A stretch of DNA of 64,000 nucleotides from Thermomonas aquatica (GTDB taxonomy: Bacteria > Pseudomonadota > Gammaproteobacteria > Xanthomonadales > Xanthomonadaceae): NCBI RefSeq assembly GCF_006337105.1, contig NZ_CP040871.1, positions 1,302,001 to 1,366,000 on the forward strand, given 5' to 3'. Below are positions 18,465 to 27,273 of the stretch, in pieces (position 1 is the stretch's first letter; every line of letters starts with the position of its first letter). Position numbers and translations under genes: made by a program. The notes under the pieces are model-generated. The model worked only from the letters and a program-made list of their open reading frames with translations, was not told the DNA's origin and ran no database searches.

Positions 18465-19307
18465 TCATTCCTTCACGGGCGACAGCGTGCCGGCAGCGGC
18501 CTTGCGCGTTTCCAGGTTGTAGGTGGCGCCGGCGGTCAGGATGTGGATCTGCGCGCCGAGCATGCACACCGGCGCATCGCCATCGACCTGCGCCATCGAC
18601 GAGTACTGCAAGTCGTCGGCATCGACCACGGTGACCGCGCCGCTGCCCTCGACCTCGATCACGTTGTCCGGGCCGATGAAGGCGGCGGTGTCCTCGTCGA
18701 CGCCCAGGCCGATCGCGAACGGGTTGTAGGCCAGCGCCGCCAGCAGCCTGCCGAGCCGGTCGCGCTGGCGGAAATGCTGGTCGATGACGACGCGGTTGGT
18801 CAGGCCCAGGCCCGGCGCCAGGCGCACGCTGTTCGCGCGCGGGGTGGCGCTGTCGCTGTCGCCGCCGGCGATCATGTGCTCGCTGAGGATGCCGGCGCCG
18901 GCGCTGGTGCCGCCGACCGGGATGCCGTGCGCATTGCAGGCGCGGATCGCCTGCGCCACCGGGGTGCCGCCGAGGATGGTGGACAGCCGCAGCTGGTTGC
19001 CGCCGGTGATGAAGATGCCGCTGGCCTGTTCGATCCGCGCCACCCGGTTGCGCTCGCGCGCGTCGCGGCGGGTGTCGAAGTCCAGCACGTGCACGTTGCG
19101 CGCGCCCATCCCGCCGAACAGCTGTTCGTAGCGGTCGCCGGTATCGTTGAGCTTGCTCGCGGTCGGGATCACCGCGATCTCCGCGCCCTGGCCGCCGCAC
19201 AGTTCGAAGAACTTGCGCAGCACGCGCATGTCGTTCTGCTTGTCCTCGGCACCGCCGATGGGAACGATCCAGCCGCGCTGCGCGCCTTCGGCCACCTTGC
19301 TTGGCAT
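18465..19307 (-). CDS. cphB: cyanophycinase
   Basis: A 280-residue serine exopeptidase of the S51 type that cuts cyanophycin into beta-Asp-Arg dipeptides. The nucleophile is Ser135 in GGTSAGAGILSE (residues 132-143). GIFITGGNQLRL and VDEDTAAFI are other family motifs. The start is ATG at 19307 (MPSKVAEGAQRGWIVPIGG). It lies between the isoaspartyl dipeptidase gene, which handles its product, and cyanophycin synthetase, so synthesis and breakdown are probably co-regulated. Confidence 0.94.
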   Translation of the reverse strand: MPSKVAEGAQRGWIVPIGGAEDKQNDMRVLRKFFELCGGQGAEIAVIPTASKLNDTGDRYEQLFGGMGARNVHVLDFDTRRDARERNRVARIEQASGIFITGGNQLRLSTILGGTPVAQAIRACNAHGIPVGGTSAGAGILSEHMIAGGDSDSATPRANSVRLAPGLGLTNRVVIDQHFRQRDRLGRLLAALAYNPFAIGLGVDEDTAAFIGPDNVIEVEGSGAVTVVDADDLQYSSMAQVDGDAPVCMLGAQIHILTAGATYNLETRKAAAGTLSPVKE

Positions 19308-19339
19308 GTGTTGCGGGTTCCCCTGAAACCTTGGTTCTA

Positions 19340-20512
19340 TCAGCGCTCGAACATACCACGGCGGACGACGTCGCCCGCGCGGACATGGGCCACGCCGCCC
19401 AGCCAGACATGGCGGGCCGCGCCCTGCCCATCCAGCGCCACCAGGTCGGCATCGCCGCCCACCGCGATCCGGCCCTTGCCCGGCAAGCGCAACAGGTCGG
19501 CCACGTTGCGGGTGAAGGCCGGCAACGCGCGTTCCAGCAGCAGGCCGCGGGCGACGAGTTCGTTGAGCGTGTCCAGCAGCGCGCCGGAATGGCCGACGTC
19601 CATGCCGCAGACCCGGCCGTGCTCGTCGAAACAGGGCAGGCAGCCGCCGGCATCGGAGCTGATGCTGACCCGCTCCGGCGGCGCGCCGCTGTCGAGGTAG
19701 CGCAGCAGGGCCTCGGCGGCGGGCCAGGCGTCTTCGCCCTCCTCGACCGGGAAGGCGGTGATGTCGACGTGGCAACCGCGCTTCGCCAGCGCCACCGCTT
19801 CCTCGAACAGCGCCTTCTTGCGGTTGACGTGGGTCGGCTGGAACACGCGCGGCGGCAGCTCGCTGGTATCGAGCGCCTGCCGCACCAGTTCGAGCCCGCG
19901 CACGCCATCGCCCAGGTGCAGGTGGACGATGCCGGCCTTGCCGGTCATCAGCCCGGCCACGTGCGCTTCCGAGGCGAGCCGCAGCACGTCGTCCAAGGTC
20001 GGCTGGCTGGAACGATGGTCGCTGATCGCGACTTCGCCGACGCCGATCAAGGCATCGCTGAACACGATGTCGCCGCGCACGGTGCCGGTGAGCGTGGTCG
20101 GCGGCAGGTGGTAGCCGCCGCAGTAGCCCCATGCGCCCAGGCCCTGTTCGCGCAGCGCGTACACATGCGAGAGCAGTTCGTTGGTGCCGCGCGAAACGTC
20201 GTCGGTGCCCAGCAAACCGATCACCGAGGTCACGCCGGCGCGGGTGTAGCGTGACAGCAACGGCGCCGGCACGCGGCTGGCGTAACCGGCCTCGCCGCCG
20301 CCGCCGCTGACATGCACATGGCCGTCGATGAAACCGGGGATCAGGCGCGCGCCATCGAGATCGATGGTGTCGATGGCGAGTGCGTCCGGCAAGGCCGGTT
20401 CGGCTTCGCCCATCCACAGCAGCTTGCCGCCGCCGAGCAGCAGGTGGCGGCGGCCCAGCGCCTCGGGCGCGTACACGTCGGCATTGCGCAGCAGGAGCAT
20501 GGGTGCGGTCAT
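19340..20512 (-). CDS. iadA: isoaspartyl dipeptidase
   Basis: A 390-residue amidohydrolase that should split beta-Asp-Arg released by cyanophycinase. Metal ligands are visible as FIDGHVHV (His65, His67), PTHVNRKK and SSDAGG. At the position where E. coli IadA has a carboxylated lysine bridging the two zinc ions (GVKCAISDH, recalled), this protein reads VGEVAISDHRSS, with Glu160. Glutamate replaces the bridging lysine in some amidohydrolases, so activity is still plausible. The stop is 32 bp before cphB and the start 31 bp after trpD. Confidence 0.87.
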   Translation of the reverse strand: MTAPMLLLRNADVYAPEALGRRHLLLGGGKLLWMGEAEPALPDALAIDTIDLDGARLIPGFIDGHVHVSGGGGEAGYASRVPAPLLSRYTRAGVTSVIGLLGTDDVSRGTNELLSHVYALREQGLGAWGYCGGYHLPPTTLTGTVRGDIVFSDALIGVGEVAISDHRSSQPTLDDVLRLASEAHVAGLMTGKAGIVHLHLGDGVRGLELVRQALDTSELPPRVFQPTHVNRKKALFEEAVALAKRGCHVDITAFPVEEGEDAWPAAEALLRYLDSGAPPERVSISSDAGGCLPCFDEHGRVCGMDVGHSGALLDTLNELVARGLLLERALPAFTRNVADLLRLPGKGRIAVGGDADLVALDGQGAARHVWLGGVAHVRAGDVVRRGMFER

Positions 20513-20543
20513 CGCGGCAGGGTGCGGTTCGACCGGGGCAGCG

Positions 20544-21578
20544 TCAAGCGCCCGCCAGTGCCTGGGTGGTCCTCACGAATTCGTCGAGCTTGGCCGCCGC
20601 CGCGCCGGAGGCGATGGCATTGCGCGCGCGCAGGATGCCGTCGCCGATGCCGTCCGCCACGCCCGCCGCATACAGCGCCGCGCCGGCGTTGTAGGCCACG
20701 ATCTCGCGCGGCAGGCAGTCGCGGTTGTCCAGCGCCTGGCGCAGCAGGTCCATCGACTCGGCGGCGTTCTCCACCCGCAGGTTGCGGCTGTGCGCCATGG
20801 CGATGCCGAAATCCTCGGGATGCAGTTCGTATTCGCGGACCACGCTGTCGCGCAGTTCGCCGACCAGCGTGCCCGCGCCCAGCGAGAGCTCGTCCATGCC
20901 GTCGCGGCCCCAGACCACCAGCGCTCGCTGCGCGCCGAGTTCCTGCAGCACGCGCACCTGGATGCCGACCAGGTCCGGATGGAACACGCCCATCAGGATC
21001 GACGGCGCATTGGCCGGATTGGTCAGCGGGCCGAGGATGTTGAACAGCGTGCGCACGCCCATCTCGCGGCGCACCGGCGCCACCACCTTCATCGCCGGGT
21101 GGTGCACCGGCGCGTACATGAAGCCGATCCCGCAGCGCGCGATGCACTCGGCCACTTGCGCGGGCTGTAGTTCGATGTGGGCGCCCAGCGCCTCCAGCAC
21201 ATCGGCGCTGCCGGACTTCGACGACACGCTGCGGTTGCCGTGCTTGGCGACCTTCGCGCCGGCCGCGGCGACCACGAACATCGACGCGGTGGAGATGTTG
21301 AAGGTATGCGCGCCGTCGCCGCCGGTGCCGACGATATCGACCAGATGGGTGCGGTCGGCGACTTCGACCGGCAGCGAGAATTCGCGCAGCACCGTCGCCG
21401 CGGCGGCGATCTCGCCCACGGTTTCCTTCTTCACCCGCAGGCCGGTGAGGATGGCCGCGGTCATCACCGGCGAGACTTCGCCGCGCATGACCTGGCGCAT
21501 CAGCTCGACCATTTCGTCGAAGAAGATCTCGCGGTGCTCGATGGCGCGCTGCAGGGCGTCTTGCGGGGTGAACGGCAT
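20544..21578 (-). CDS. trpD: anthranilate phosphoribosyltransferase
   Basis: A 344-residue enzyme transferring phosphoribose from PRPP to anthranilate, the second step of tryptophan synthesis. [15 protein letters not shown] (residues 83-97) binds the PRPP diphosphate, and [15 protein letters not shown] (112-126) is the second substrate loop. The ATG at 21578 has AGGAGA nine bases upstream and fits the family N-terminus, so the longer in-frame start is rejected. It lies 31 bp after trpG. Confidence 0.95.
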   Translation of the reverse strand: MPFTPQDALQRAIEHREIFFDEMVELMRQVMRGEVSPVMTAAILTGLRVKKETVGEIAAAATVLREFSLPVEVADRTHLVDIVGTGGDGAHTFNISTASMFVVAAAGAKVAKHGNRSVSSKSGSADVLEALGAHIELQPAQVAECIARCGIGFMYAPVHHPAMKVVAPVRREMGVRTLFNILGPLTNPANAPSILMGVFHPDLVGIQVRVLQELGAQRALVVWGRDGMDELSLGAGTLVGELRDSVVREYELHPEDFGIAMAHSRNLRVENAAESMDLLRQALDNRDCLPREIVAYNAGAALYAAGVADGIGDGILRARNAIASGAAAAKLDEFVRTTQALAGA

Positions 21579-21609
21579 CAGCACATCTCCTTGTCGTTCG
21601 CGCAAGCGC

Positions 21610-22191
21610 TCACGAGCGCTCCAGAAAGTTCTTCAGCAGCGCGTGGCCGTGCTGGGTGAGGATGGATTCGGGATGGAACTGCACGCCCTCGACCGGGAAC
21701 TCGCGATGGCGCAGGCCCATGATCTCCTCCATCGAGCCGTCCTCGTTCTCGGTCCACGCGGTGATTTCCAGCGCAGCGGGCAGCGTGGCCTTGTCCACCA
21801 CCAGCGAATGGTAGCGGGTGGCCTCGTAGCCGTCCGGCAGGCCGGCGAACACGCCCTTGCCCTGGTGGCGGATGCGTGAGGTCTTGCCGTGCATGATCCG
21901 TCCGGCGCGGATCACGTCGCCGCCATAGACCTGACCGATGCTCTGGTGGCCCAGGCAGACGCCGAGGATCGGCGTGCTCGCACCGAGGCGTTCGATCACC
22001 GCCATCGACACGCCCGCTTCGTTCGGCGTGCACGGGCCGGGCGAGATGACGATGCGCTGAGGCGCGAGTTGTTCGATCTCGTCCACCGTCAGCGCATCGT
22101 TGCGCTCCACCCGCACCTCGGCGCCCAGTGCCTGCAGGTACTGGACGAGGTTGTAGGTGAAGGAGTCGTAGTTGTCGATCATCAGCAGCAT
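21610..22191 (-). CDS. trpG: anthranilate synthase glutamine amidotransferase component
   Basis: A 193-residue class I glutamine amidotransferase giving ammonia to Trp[16 protein letters not shown] is the canonical N-terminus, the nucleophile is Cys79 in GVCLGHQ, and the His/Glu pair is in VQFHPESIL. It is probably also used for aminodeoxychorismate synthesis. trpE is not within the window. It is the first gene of the minus-strand trp/cyanophycin run, and the accessory island starts immediately upstream of it. Confidence 0.95.
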   Translation of the reverse strand: MLLMIDNYDSFTYNLVQYLQALGAEVRVERNDALTVDEIEQLAPQRIVISPGPCTPNEAGVSMAVIERLGASTPILGVCLGHQSIGQVYGGDVIRAGRIMHGKTSRIRHQGKGVFAGLPDGYEATRYHSLVVDKATLPAALEITAWTENEDGSMEEIMGLRHREFPVEGVQFHPESILTQHGHALLKNFLERS

Positions 22192-22241
22192 ATATGGCCT
22201 ATCGCCTTGTTTATATTAGGCCTCTACCCCGATCAGATCAT

Positions 22242-22265
22242 TTGATACCCGCCTTGATACCCGCT
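22242..22265. repeat. tandem 12-bp repeat at the core/island border
   Basis: Two adjacent copies of TTGATACCCGC followed by C or T (22242-22253, 22254-22265) lie 50 bp upstream of trpG, where GC-rich core sequence gives way to accessory genes. Read on the minus strand they encode KAGIKAGIK before a stop, which could be the very end of a lost reading frame such as an integrase. This is suggestive of an insertion border but is not proof. Confidence 0.45.
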
Positions 22266-22401
22266 TTTTTCACGGGTACTTCAAGCCCGATGGGATGCCG
22301 TGCCAATCATCAAGAATCTTCTCACGCCGTTCCGTATCAACGCAGTGCTTGACCGGCGCTTAGAACATAGTGACACTTATTAAGACATTTGAGGTGTCAC
22401 T

Positions 22402-23439
22402 ATGAAGCTCAGCATCCAGCAGCTCAGCGAACGGTCGGGTGTTCCGGAGCGATCGATACGGTTCTACATCCAAAAGGGCCTGATACCACGGCCTCAGGGG
22501 GAGACGCGGGCAGCGTTTTACACCGAAGGTCATCTTGCAGACCTTCTCCGGGTGAAGCAGTGGCAGGAGGCCGGGCTCTCGCTGGACGCGATTGACGAGC
22601 TGCTGAAGGCTAAGCGAGAAGCGCCCGTAGCGCCGGCGCGGGCGGGGTCGATCGAGGTCCGATCGCACCTGATCCTCGCTGACGGACTGGAACTTGTTGT
22701 TGCGCCGGAGCGCGCTGGACTGACCCAAACCCGAGTGCAACAGCTGTTCCGCGCTGTCCAAGCCGCCACGGCATTTTCAATCACCGGAGCCACCACCATG
22801 ACCGACCGCACCCACATCACCGTCCTGCTCGACCGCACCGGTTCGATGCAGGACATCCGTGCCGATGTTGTCGGCGGCTTCAATGCTTTCGTCGACACCC
22901 ATAAGGCGGCGCCCGGCGAGGCGACCCTGACGCTGGTGCAGTTCGACTCGCAGAATTCGTACGAACTCCTGTACGCCGCGTTGCCGATCGAGGACGTCCC
23001 GGAACTGACGCTGGCGCAGTACGTGCCGCGGGCATCAACGCCGCTCTACGACGCGATGGGCCGGGCCATTGGCGCGCTCGACAACAAGCTGACGGCGACG
23101 CCAGCGGGGTGGCGACCGAAGAAGATCATCTTCGTCGTCGTTACCGATGGCCAGGAGAACGCCAGCAAGCAGTTCCGCCGTGATCAGGTCATGAATCTGA
23201 TCGACGCAAAGAAAAAAGATGGCTGGGACTTCGTATTCCTGAGCTCCGATCTCGGCGCGCTGACGGATGCACAAGGCATGGGCGTGGATGCCGCGGCCAG
23301 CCTGCACTTCGGCAAGTCCGCGAAGGGCAGTCACCACGCTTGGGCTTCGGTGGCGGAAAAAAGTGTCCAGCGCCGCACCGGCGCACCTTCGGTGGCTTTC
23401 GATGCTGCCGATCGCTCGGCGCAAGACGACGCCAAGTAG
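22402..23439 (+). CDS. MerR-type HTH fused to von Willebrand factor A domain
   Basis: A 345-residue fusion. Residues 1-70 are a MerR-type winged HTH (SIQQLSERSGVPERSIRFYI, FYTEGHLADLLRV). Residues 75-130 are a linker containing EVRSHLILADGLELVV. Residues 133-335 are a vWA domain with MIDAS start DRTGSM (Asp144, Thr146, Ser148), a threonine in STPLYDAMG, and VVTDGQEN. The internal Met133 codon (22798) has a GGAG nine bases upstream, so the vWA half may also be translated alone, which hints that two genes became fused. The role is unknown; vWA proteins of this kind often accompany stress or ADP-ribose-linked operons. A deacetylase-fold gene follows after 22 bp. Confidence 0.75.
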   Translation: MKLSIQQLSERSGVPERSIRFYIQKGLIPRPQGETRAAFYTEGHLADLLRVKQWQEAGLSLDAIDELLKAKREAPVAPARAGSIEVRSHLILADGLELVVAPERAGLTQTRVQQLFRAVQAATAFSITGATTMTDRTHITVLLDRTGSMQDIRADVVGGFNAFVDTHKAAPGEATLTLVQFDSQNSYELLYAALPIEDVPELTLAQYVPRASTPLYDAMGRAIGALDNKLTATPAGWRPKKIIFVVVTDGQENASKQFRRDQVMNLIDAKKKDGWDFVFLSSDLGALTDAQGMGVDAAASLHFGKSAKGSHHAWASVAEKSVQRRTGAPSVAFDAADRSAQDDAK

Positions 23440-23461
23440 TTCGCCGCGCGCGGCCAAGGCG

Positions 23462-24280
23462 ATGAGGGTCGTCTATTCAGAAGCGATGACAGCGCCGCCG
23501 CAGGGTGGCTCGCCCAGTGCCGGCAAGCCGGGTCCGGTGGTCGCGGCATGGCGGGCCGCTTGGCCGGCGCTGCAGGTGCGGCCACCGGTGCCAGTGACCG
23601 TAGAACAACTGTGCCGTGCGCATGACCGCGACTACGTCGAAGATGTGCTTGCGCTCCGCCGCCCGAACGGATTCGGCACCCTCAACGCCGAGGTGGCCGC
23701 CAGCCTGCGGTACACCAACGGCGCCCTACTGACGGCGGCGCGCTGGGCGCTGCAAGATGGAGGCGCGGTCGCCGCGCCTGTGTCGGGCTTCCACCACGTC
23801 TGTTGGGCACGGGGAGGCGGGTTCTGCACTTTCAACGGTTTGATGGTCGCGGCGCTTGCGCTGCGTGCCGATGCGCCTGGTCTCCAGGTAGGGATCCTCG
23901 ACTACGACTACCACTACGGCGACGGCACCGAAGACATCCTCCGGCGGGTCGGCCGCACCGGCATCACCCACGTCACCGCCGGTGCGGACTGGCACCGCGG
24001 CGCCGACGCATCGGCCTTCCTAGACGCAATTCCCGAACACCTGGCCACGCTCGCCCACTGCGACCTGGTGCTGTTCCAGGCCGGCGCCGACCCGCACATA
24101 GAGGACCCGCTCGGCGGCTTCCTGACCACCACCGAATTGCAGCGCCGCGACGAACTCGTATTTCAGGGCCTGCGCGCCCGCGGCACCCCGGTGGCCTGGG
24201 ACCTGGCTGGCGGTTACCAGAAGCCGCTCGCGAAGGTGGTCGACATCCACGTGGGAACGATGCGGGCAAGCGTCGGCTGA
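23462..24280 (+). CDS. histone deacetylase / acetoin-utilisation (AcuC) fold protein
   Basis: A 272-residue arginase/deacetylase-fold protein. The zinc and catalytic region is recognisable: SGFHHVCWARGGGFCTFNGL holds the His pair and the GFC loop, and ILDYDYHYGDGTEDI is the metal-binding segment, where classical family members have DxDxHHGDG, so the first histidine of the HH pair is Tyr. VLFQAGADPHIEDPLGG corresponds to the second Asp ligand loop. It is shorter than usual for the family. The start is ATG at 23462; a longer in-frame extension overlaps the vWA gene and lacks similarity. The substrate is unknown. Confidence 0.75.
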   Translation: MRVVYSEAMTAPPQGGSPSAGKPGPVVAAWRAAWPALQVRPPVPVTVEQLCRAHDRDYVEDVLALRRPNGFGTLNAEVAASLRYTNGALLTAARWALQDGGAVAAPVSGFHHVCWARGGGFCTFNGLMVAALALRADAPGLQVGILDYDYHYGDGTEDILRRVGRTGITHVTAGADWHRGADASAFLDAIPEHLATLAHCDLVLFQAGADPHIEDPLGGFLTTTELQRRDELVFQGLRARGTPVAWDLAGGYQKPLAKVVDIHVGTMRASVG

Positions 24281-24318
24281 CCGCAGTGCCCAGTCCGCGA
24301 AGCGCATCAGTGCTGGCA

Positions 24319-24639
24319 ATGAAGAATGATGGCAACGTTTCAGGGGCCCATCGCGTTCCTTTGCAGCGCGCTCATTCCGGAGATCGAGCGACGTCAAAAG
24401 AGAACCCAGGGATAGTCTACGAACGGCAGGCGCGCAGCCTGCTCGTTGGCGATGCGCTGGGCGTGCCCTACGAATTCCATACTCCCGAGGCGATTCCTCC
24501 GCTAGAACAGATCAAGTTCTCCCCGCCCAATGGATTCTCGCGCGCGCACAGCAGTGTGCCACCAGGCACTTGGAGCGAGGATGGCCCTCAAGCGCTGGCA
24601 CTCCTGCACAGCCTGATTGCCGATCAGAGGGATGTCTGA
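24319..24639 (+). pseudogene. truncated ADP-ribosylglycohydrolase-like fragment
   Basis: An open frame of 106 codons whose second half matches the start of ADP-ribosylglycohydrolases: LLVGDALGVPYEF (first metal-site region) and VPPGTWSEDGPQALALLHSL. The family is normally 250-350 residues with a C-terminal DDTD-type metal site, which is absent, so this is a broken remnant ending in a stop at 24639. It follows the MerR-vWA and deacetylase-fold genes, and the three may once have formed an ADP-ribose- or acetyl-ADP-ribose-related operon. That last point is inference. Confidence 0.65.
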
Positions 24640-24717
24640 GCTAAGGACGCATGCTCCTAGACCTTGGTAGGTCGAGGAGCGGCCAGCAGCGGACGTGGAT
24701 GCCCCTGAGCGGAGGGG

Positions 24718-25542
24718 TCAGGCCAATGGGGGCAAGACGTACTTCTCGCGGAGGAGCTCGGCATAGTTGCGCAAAGCCGGAGGTAGAGCGTCCGCTGCAG
24801 CCAGCGCGCCGATGACATCCTCGATGGCTACAGCCCGAACGCGAGTCGCGAGTGGTTCATGAAGCTTCCCGAAAAACGCGGTCAACTGGCGCCAGATTTT
24901 CGTGTTCGCCCTCGGGGCGAGGAAGACTAGATTCGATCCAGGCTCTCTCGCAACCAGCCACACGTTACGGAACAACTGATAGTTCTGGAAAAACTTTTCA
25001 GGCTGCAACCACTCCGGAGAGCAAGCGCCAGCAAGGCCTGGCCGGTAGATCCGTTCGAGCTTCCCGCGATGGCGTTCGTCGTCCTTTGCAGTCCCGAACT
25101 CCTGCTCCGACAGCTTCACCTCGCAGTAGGTCCGCGTACCGCCGGATTGCCAAGTCACGTCGACATTCGTTCCCTCCTCCACATCGACAATGCATTCCGG
25201 ATCCCAAGAAGACAGATGGCCAGCGGAGCCCATTGCCGCTAGCAGTTGGGGAGCGCCGCCCTTTTCGAAATACGGAAAGAACAAGTTGAGCGCGAACGCT
25301 TGGGAAGAGTTCAGGTGATGAAAGTAACGGTGAAGCTTGATCGTCGGGCGAGCCGCCAAATACCTCTGGATGTCGGACCGGCACGGGCCAAGAAGGTTCA
25401 GCCACCCCTGTTCTTTCGGAAGGATGTGGTCGTATCGAAGCTCTTGGCCGCGGTACATGAACGTTCCTGGCTCGAACGCGCCGAGGCACCTAGCCTTGTA
25501 ACTGGCGAGATGGACGTTGAGATGCTTGGCGTAGTTCGACAT
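24718..25542 (-). CDS. putative PD-(D/E)XK restriction endonuclease (PGN_0703-like)
   Basis: A 274-residue protein resembling the PGN_0703 family of putative restriction endonucleases. Family-like segments are HHLNSSQAFALNLFFPYF and the acidic/lysine pattern EEGTNVDVTW...YCEVKLSEQEFG, which reads as a PD-(D/E)XK core. No methyltransferase is adjacent, so it may be an orphan or a modification-dependent nuclease. The ATG at 25542 has GGAT eight bases upstream; an alternative start is at 25575. It lies opposite the neighbouring genes, in a stretch of lower GC. Confidence 0.65.
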   Translation of the reverse strand: MSNYAKHLNVHLASYKARCLGAFEPGTFMYRGQELRYDHILPKEQGWLNLLGPCRSDIQRYLAARPTIKLHRYFHHLNSSQAFALNLFFPYFEKGGAPQLLAAMGSAGHLSSWDPECIVDVEEGTNVDVTWQSGGTRTYCEVKLSEQEFGTAKDDERHRGKLERIYRPGLAGACSPEWLQPEKFFQNYQLFRNVWLVAREPGSNLVFLAPRANTKIWRQLTAFFGKLHEPLATRVRAVAIEDVIGALAAADALPPALRNYAELLREKYVLPPLA

Positions 25543-25851
25543 CGGTTTAGATCCTTCGATCCGGGCCTGGGTCACGCCCAGCTTCGGGTAGCGTGCGTCC
25601 AGTACCCGGATCGTCGTGCTCCGCTAGATTCATCCTAATGACTATATCTCCGCCGCGCGAGCAACAACGAGGGGGTGGGTTGAACCAGAGTCCGCTATGC
25701 ATCGCGAGCCCACGCCCAGTTCGCGTCAGGCAGTTTTGTCCGCAACCTATCAACAACTGCGTGCAACGTCATAGCAATACCTACCACTCTTCCCCATTGA
25801 GCTTGGTTGGGGGAAATGAGAGTCTTCTGCAATTCAGCCGCCGAAGACGTT

Positions 25852-27141
25852 ATGCGTAAGCGCTCCAAGTACACCGAAGAACAATTAGAACTAGCGCGTA
25901 CGCACGTCAAGGCCGGGCTTTCGGTAGAGAAGGCTTGTGAGAAGGCCGATATCACCGTGGCGGCATACTATCGGCGAAGTACAAAATCCATCGCTTCAAC
26001 GCCCGAAAAGAGCAATGCGTTCGGAATCGATCTGGACAACGGTCCATTTGCCTTCCGCACACTGGAGCAGTGGGAAAAAAAGTTACGAATTCCGGCGAGA
26101 ACACTACTTCATCATGCCACTCAAGGACGACTTGCTGTATTTGTCCAACGTCCTTTTCAACCGGTCCGTTACTTCATCGTTCGAACAGACCCAACCGCTA
26201 GCCCGCTAGAGGAAGCGTCGCTTGTTCCTTTGAGCAACGATGAGTTGGCAGGCTTCGTCCCGAGCACGGATCAGCTAGAAGTGTTGATACGGGATGGAGT
26301 AATTAAAGTGGATGCCTTTGAGAATGCCATCTGTAGAAATTTGTATTGGGATCCGTGTCGCGGGTTACATCCAGGGGCTCCTTGGAGCACCGTTAGACCG
26401 GTAGGCTGGTTGATTAGGGCATACGCTCACGGAGAGCTTTGCTATCTGTTAGATGACCACAACTCGACAACGCCTCTGCTGTTGCCTACTGACGGGACAC
26501 TCCCCGACCCAGTGACCTTTTATGTACGTCCGGATCAGATCTGCATTCGCGATCGCGACATCACGTCATTTCTGAGTGCCTTGGCGTCTTACAGTTTTAT
26601 CTCGGACCTGTTTCTAAACATGGAATTCACGTCAGATCCTCCGACGTATTTGTCCGCCAAGTTGATCAAAATGATCGAAGTAAGTAAGTCGCTGTGGAAG
26701 GAACCAGAAAAGAACGAGGTGGTTGATTTCAATCGGACCCGCGGGGCAGTGCTGAGTCATCTTGGAGCAGCCTTTCGAGAATTGTCAGAAGACAAAGATC
26801 ATCGGAATCTGGTCAAGTTCGCGGCCAACATCTGTGACCCCACTGTCGACCCTTCTTCAAACTATCGGAACTCCCGGGTTCCCACTAAGCTGCTAACACT
26901 TCTCACTGCCGCAAAGCTTTACTGGTCACCTACCTATGTCAGAGCCGAGCTGCCGGGAACCCACCCTGCCAAGCCGGAGATGGAATATTTCCTGCGTCGT
27001 GACTTCGACGAACTCAATGACGCGAGCGGAGCTGCTACGCTCATTCGCCCCGAGTGCTCGAAGCGCGGGCGACCCATACCCATGGCGCCTTTTTTCAAGC
27101 CCTGTCTCGATCCCCAAGGCCCCTCGACCCGACAAGAATAG
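25852..27141 (+). CDS. hypothetical protein with transposase-like N-terminal HTH
   Basis: A protein of about 429 residues, not recognised beyond its first 45 residues. RKRSKYTEEQLELARTHVKA followed by EKACEKADITVAAYYRR resembles the HTH of IS3-type transposase OrfA proteins. The rest has no catalytic motif I can name. It contains WPF-type hydrophobic stretches and a C-terminal region ending with GRPIPMAPFF. GC content is clearly lower than the core genome. The start is uncertain: ATG codons at 25816 and 25852 are in frame, and 25852 begins exactly at the HTH. It precedes an AlpA-like gene and may belong to the same mobile module. Confidence 0.55.
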   Translation: MRKRSKYTEEQLELARTHVKAGLSVEKACEKADITVAAYYRRSTKSIASTPEKSNAFGIDLDNGPFAFRTLEQWEKKLRIPARTLLHHATQGRLAVFVQRPFQPVRYFIVRTDPTASPLEEASLVPLSNDELAGFVPSTDQLEVLIRDGVIKVDAFENAICRNLYWDPCRGLHPGAPWSTVRPVGWLIRAYAHGELCYLLDDHNSTTPLLLPTDGTLPDPVTFYVRPDQICIRDRDITSFLSALASYSFISDLFLNMEFTSDPPTYLSAKLIKMIEVSKSLWKEPEKNEVVDFNRTRGAVLSHLGAAFRELSEDKDHRNLVKFAANICDPTVDPSSNYRNSRVPTKLLTLLTAAKLYWSPTYVRAELPGTHPAKPEMEYFLRRDFDELNDASGAATLIRPECSKRGRPIPMAPFFKPCLDPQGPSTRQE

Positions 27142-27273
27142 CTAACGCGAATCACACTACGGATCCAGTGTCAATCCTATTTCTATAGGAATTCCGGCAC
27201 AGCCAAAAACCTCCAAAGATGGCCCCGCTGCAGCGATGCAGCACATCACTCGCCAACTTTAGAGGTTAACCAA

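Noticed and set aside
22242..22265. Short tandem repeat as a CRISPR array
   Set aside because: Only two adjacent 12-bp copies with no spacers and no cas genes. No CRISPR array was seen anywhere in the window.
24319..24639. Intact ADP-ribosylglycohydrolase
   Set aside because: Only the N-terminal motif region is present; the C-terminal metal site and two thirds of the family length are missing.
25852..27141. IS3-type insertion sequence
   Set aside because: Only the HTH resembles OrfA; there is no OrfB/DDE integrase domain and no terminal inverted repeats or target duplication.
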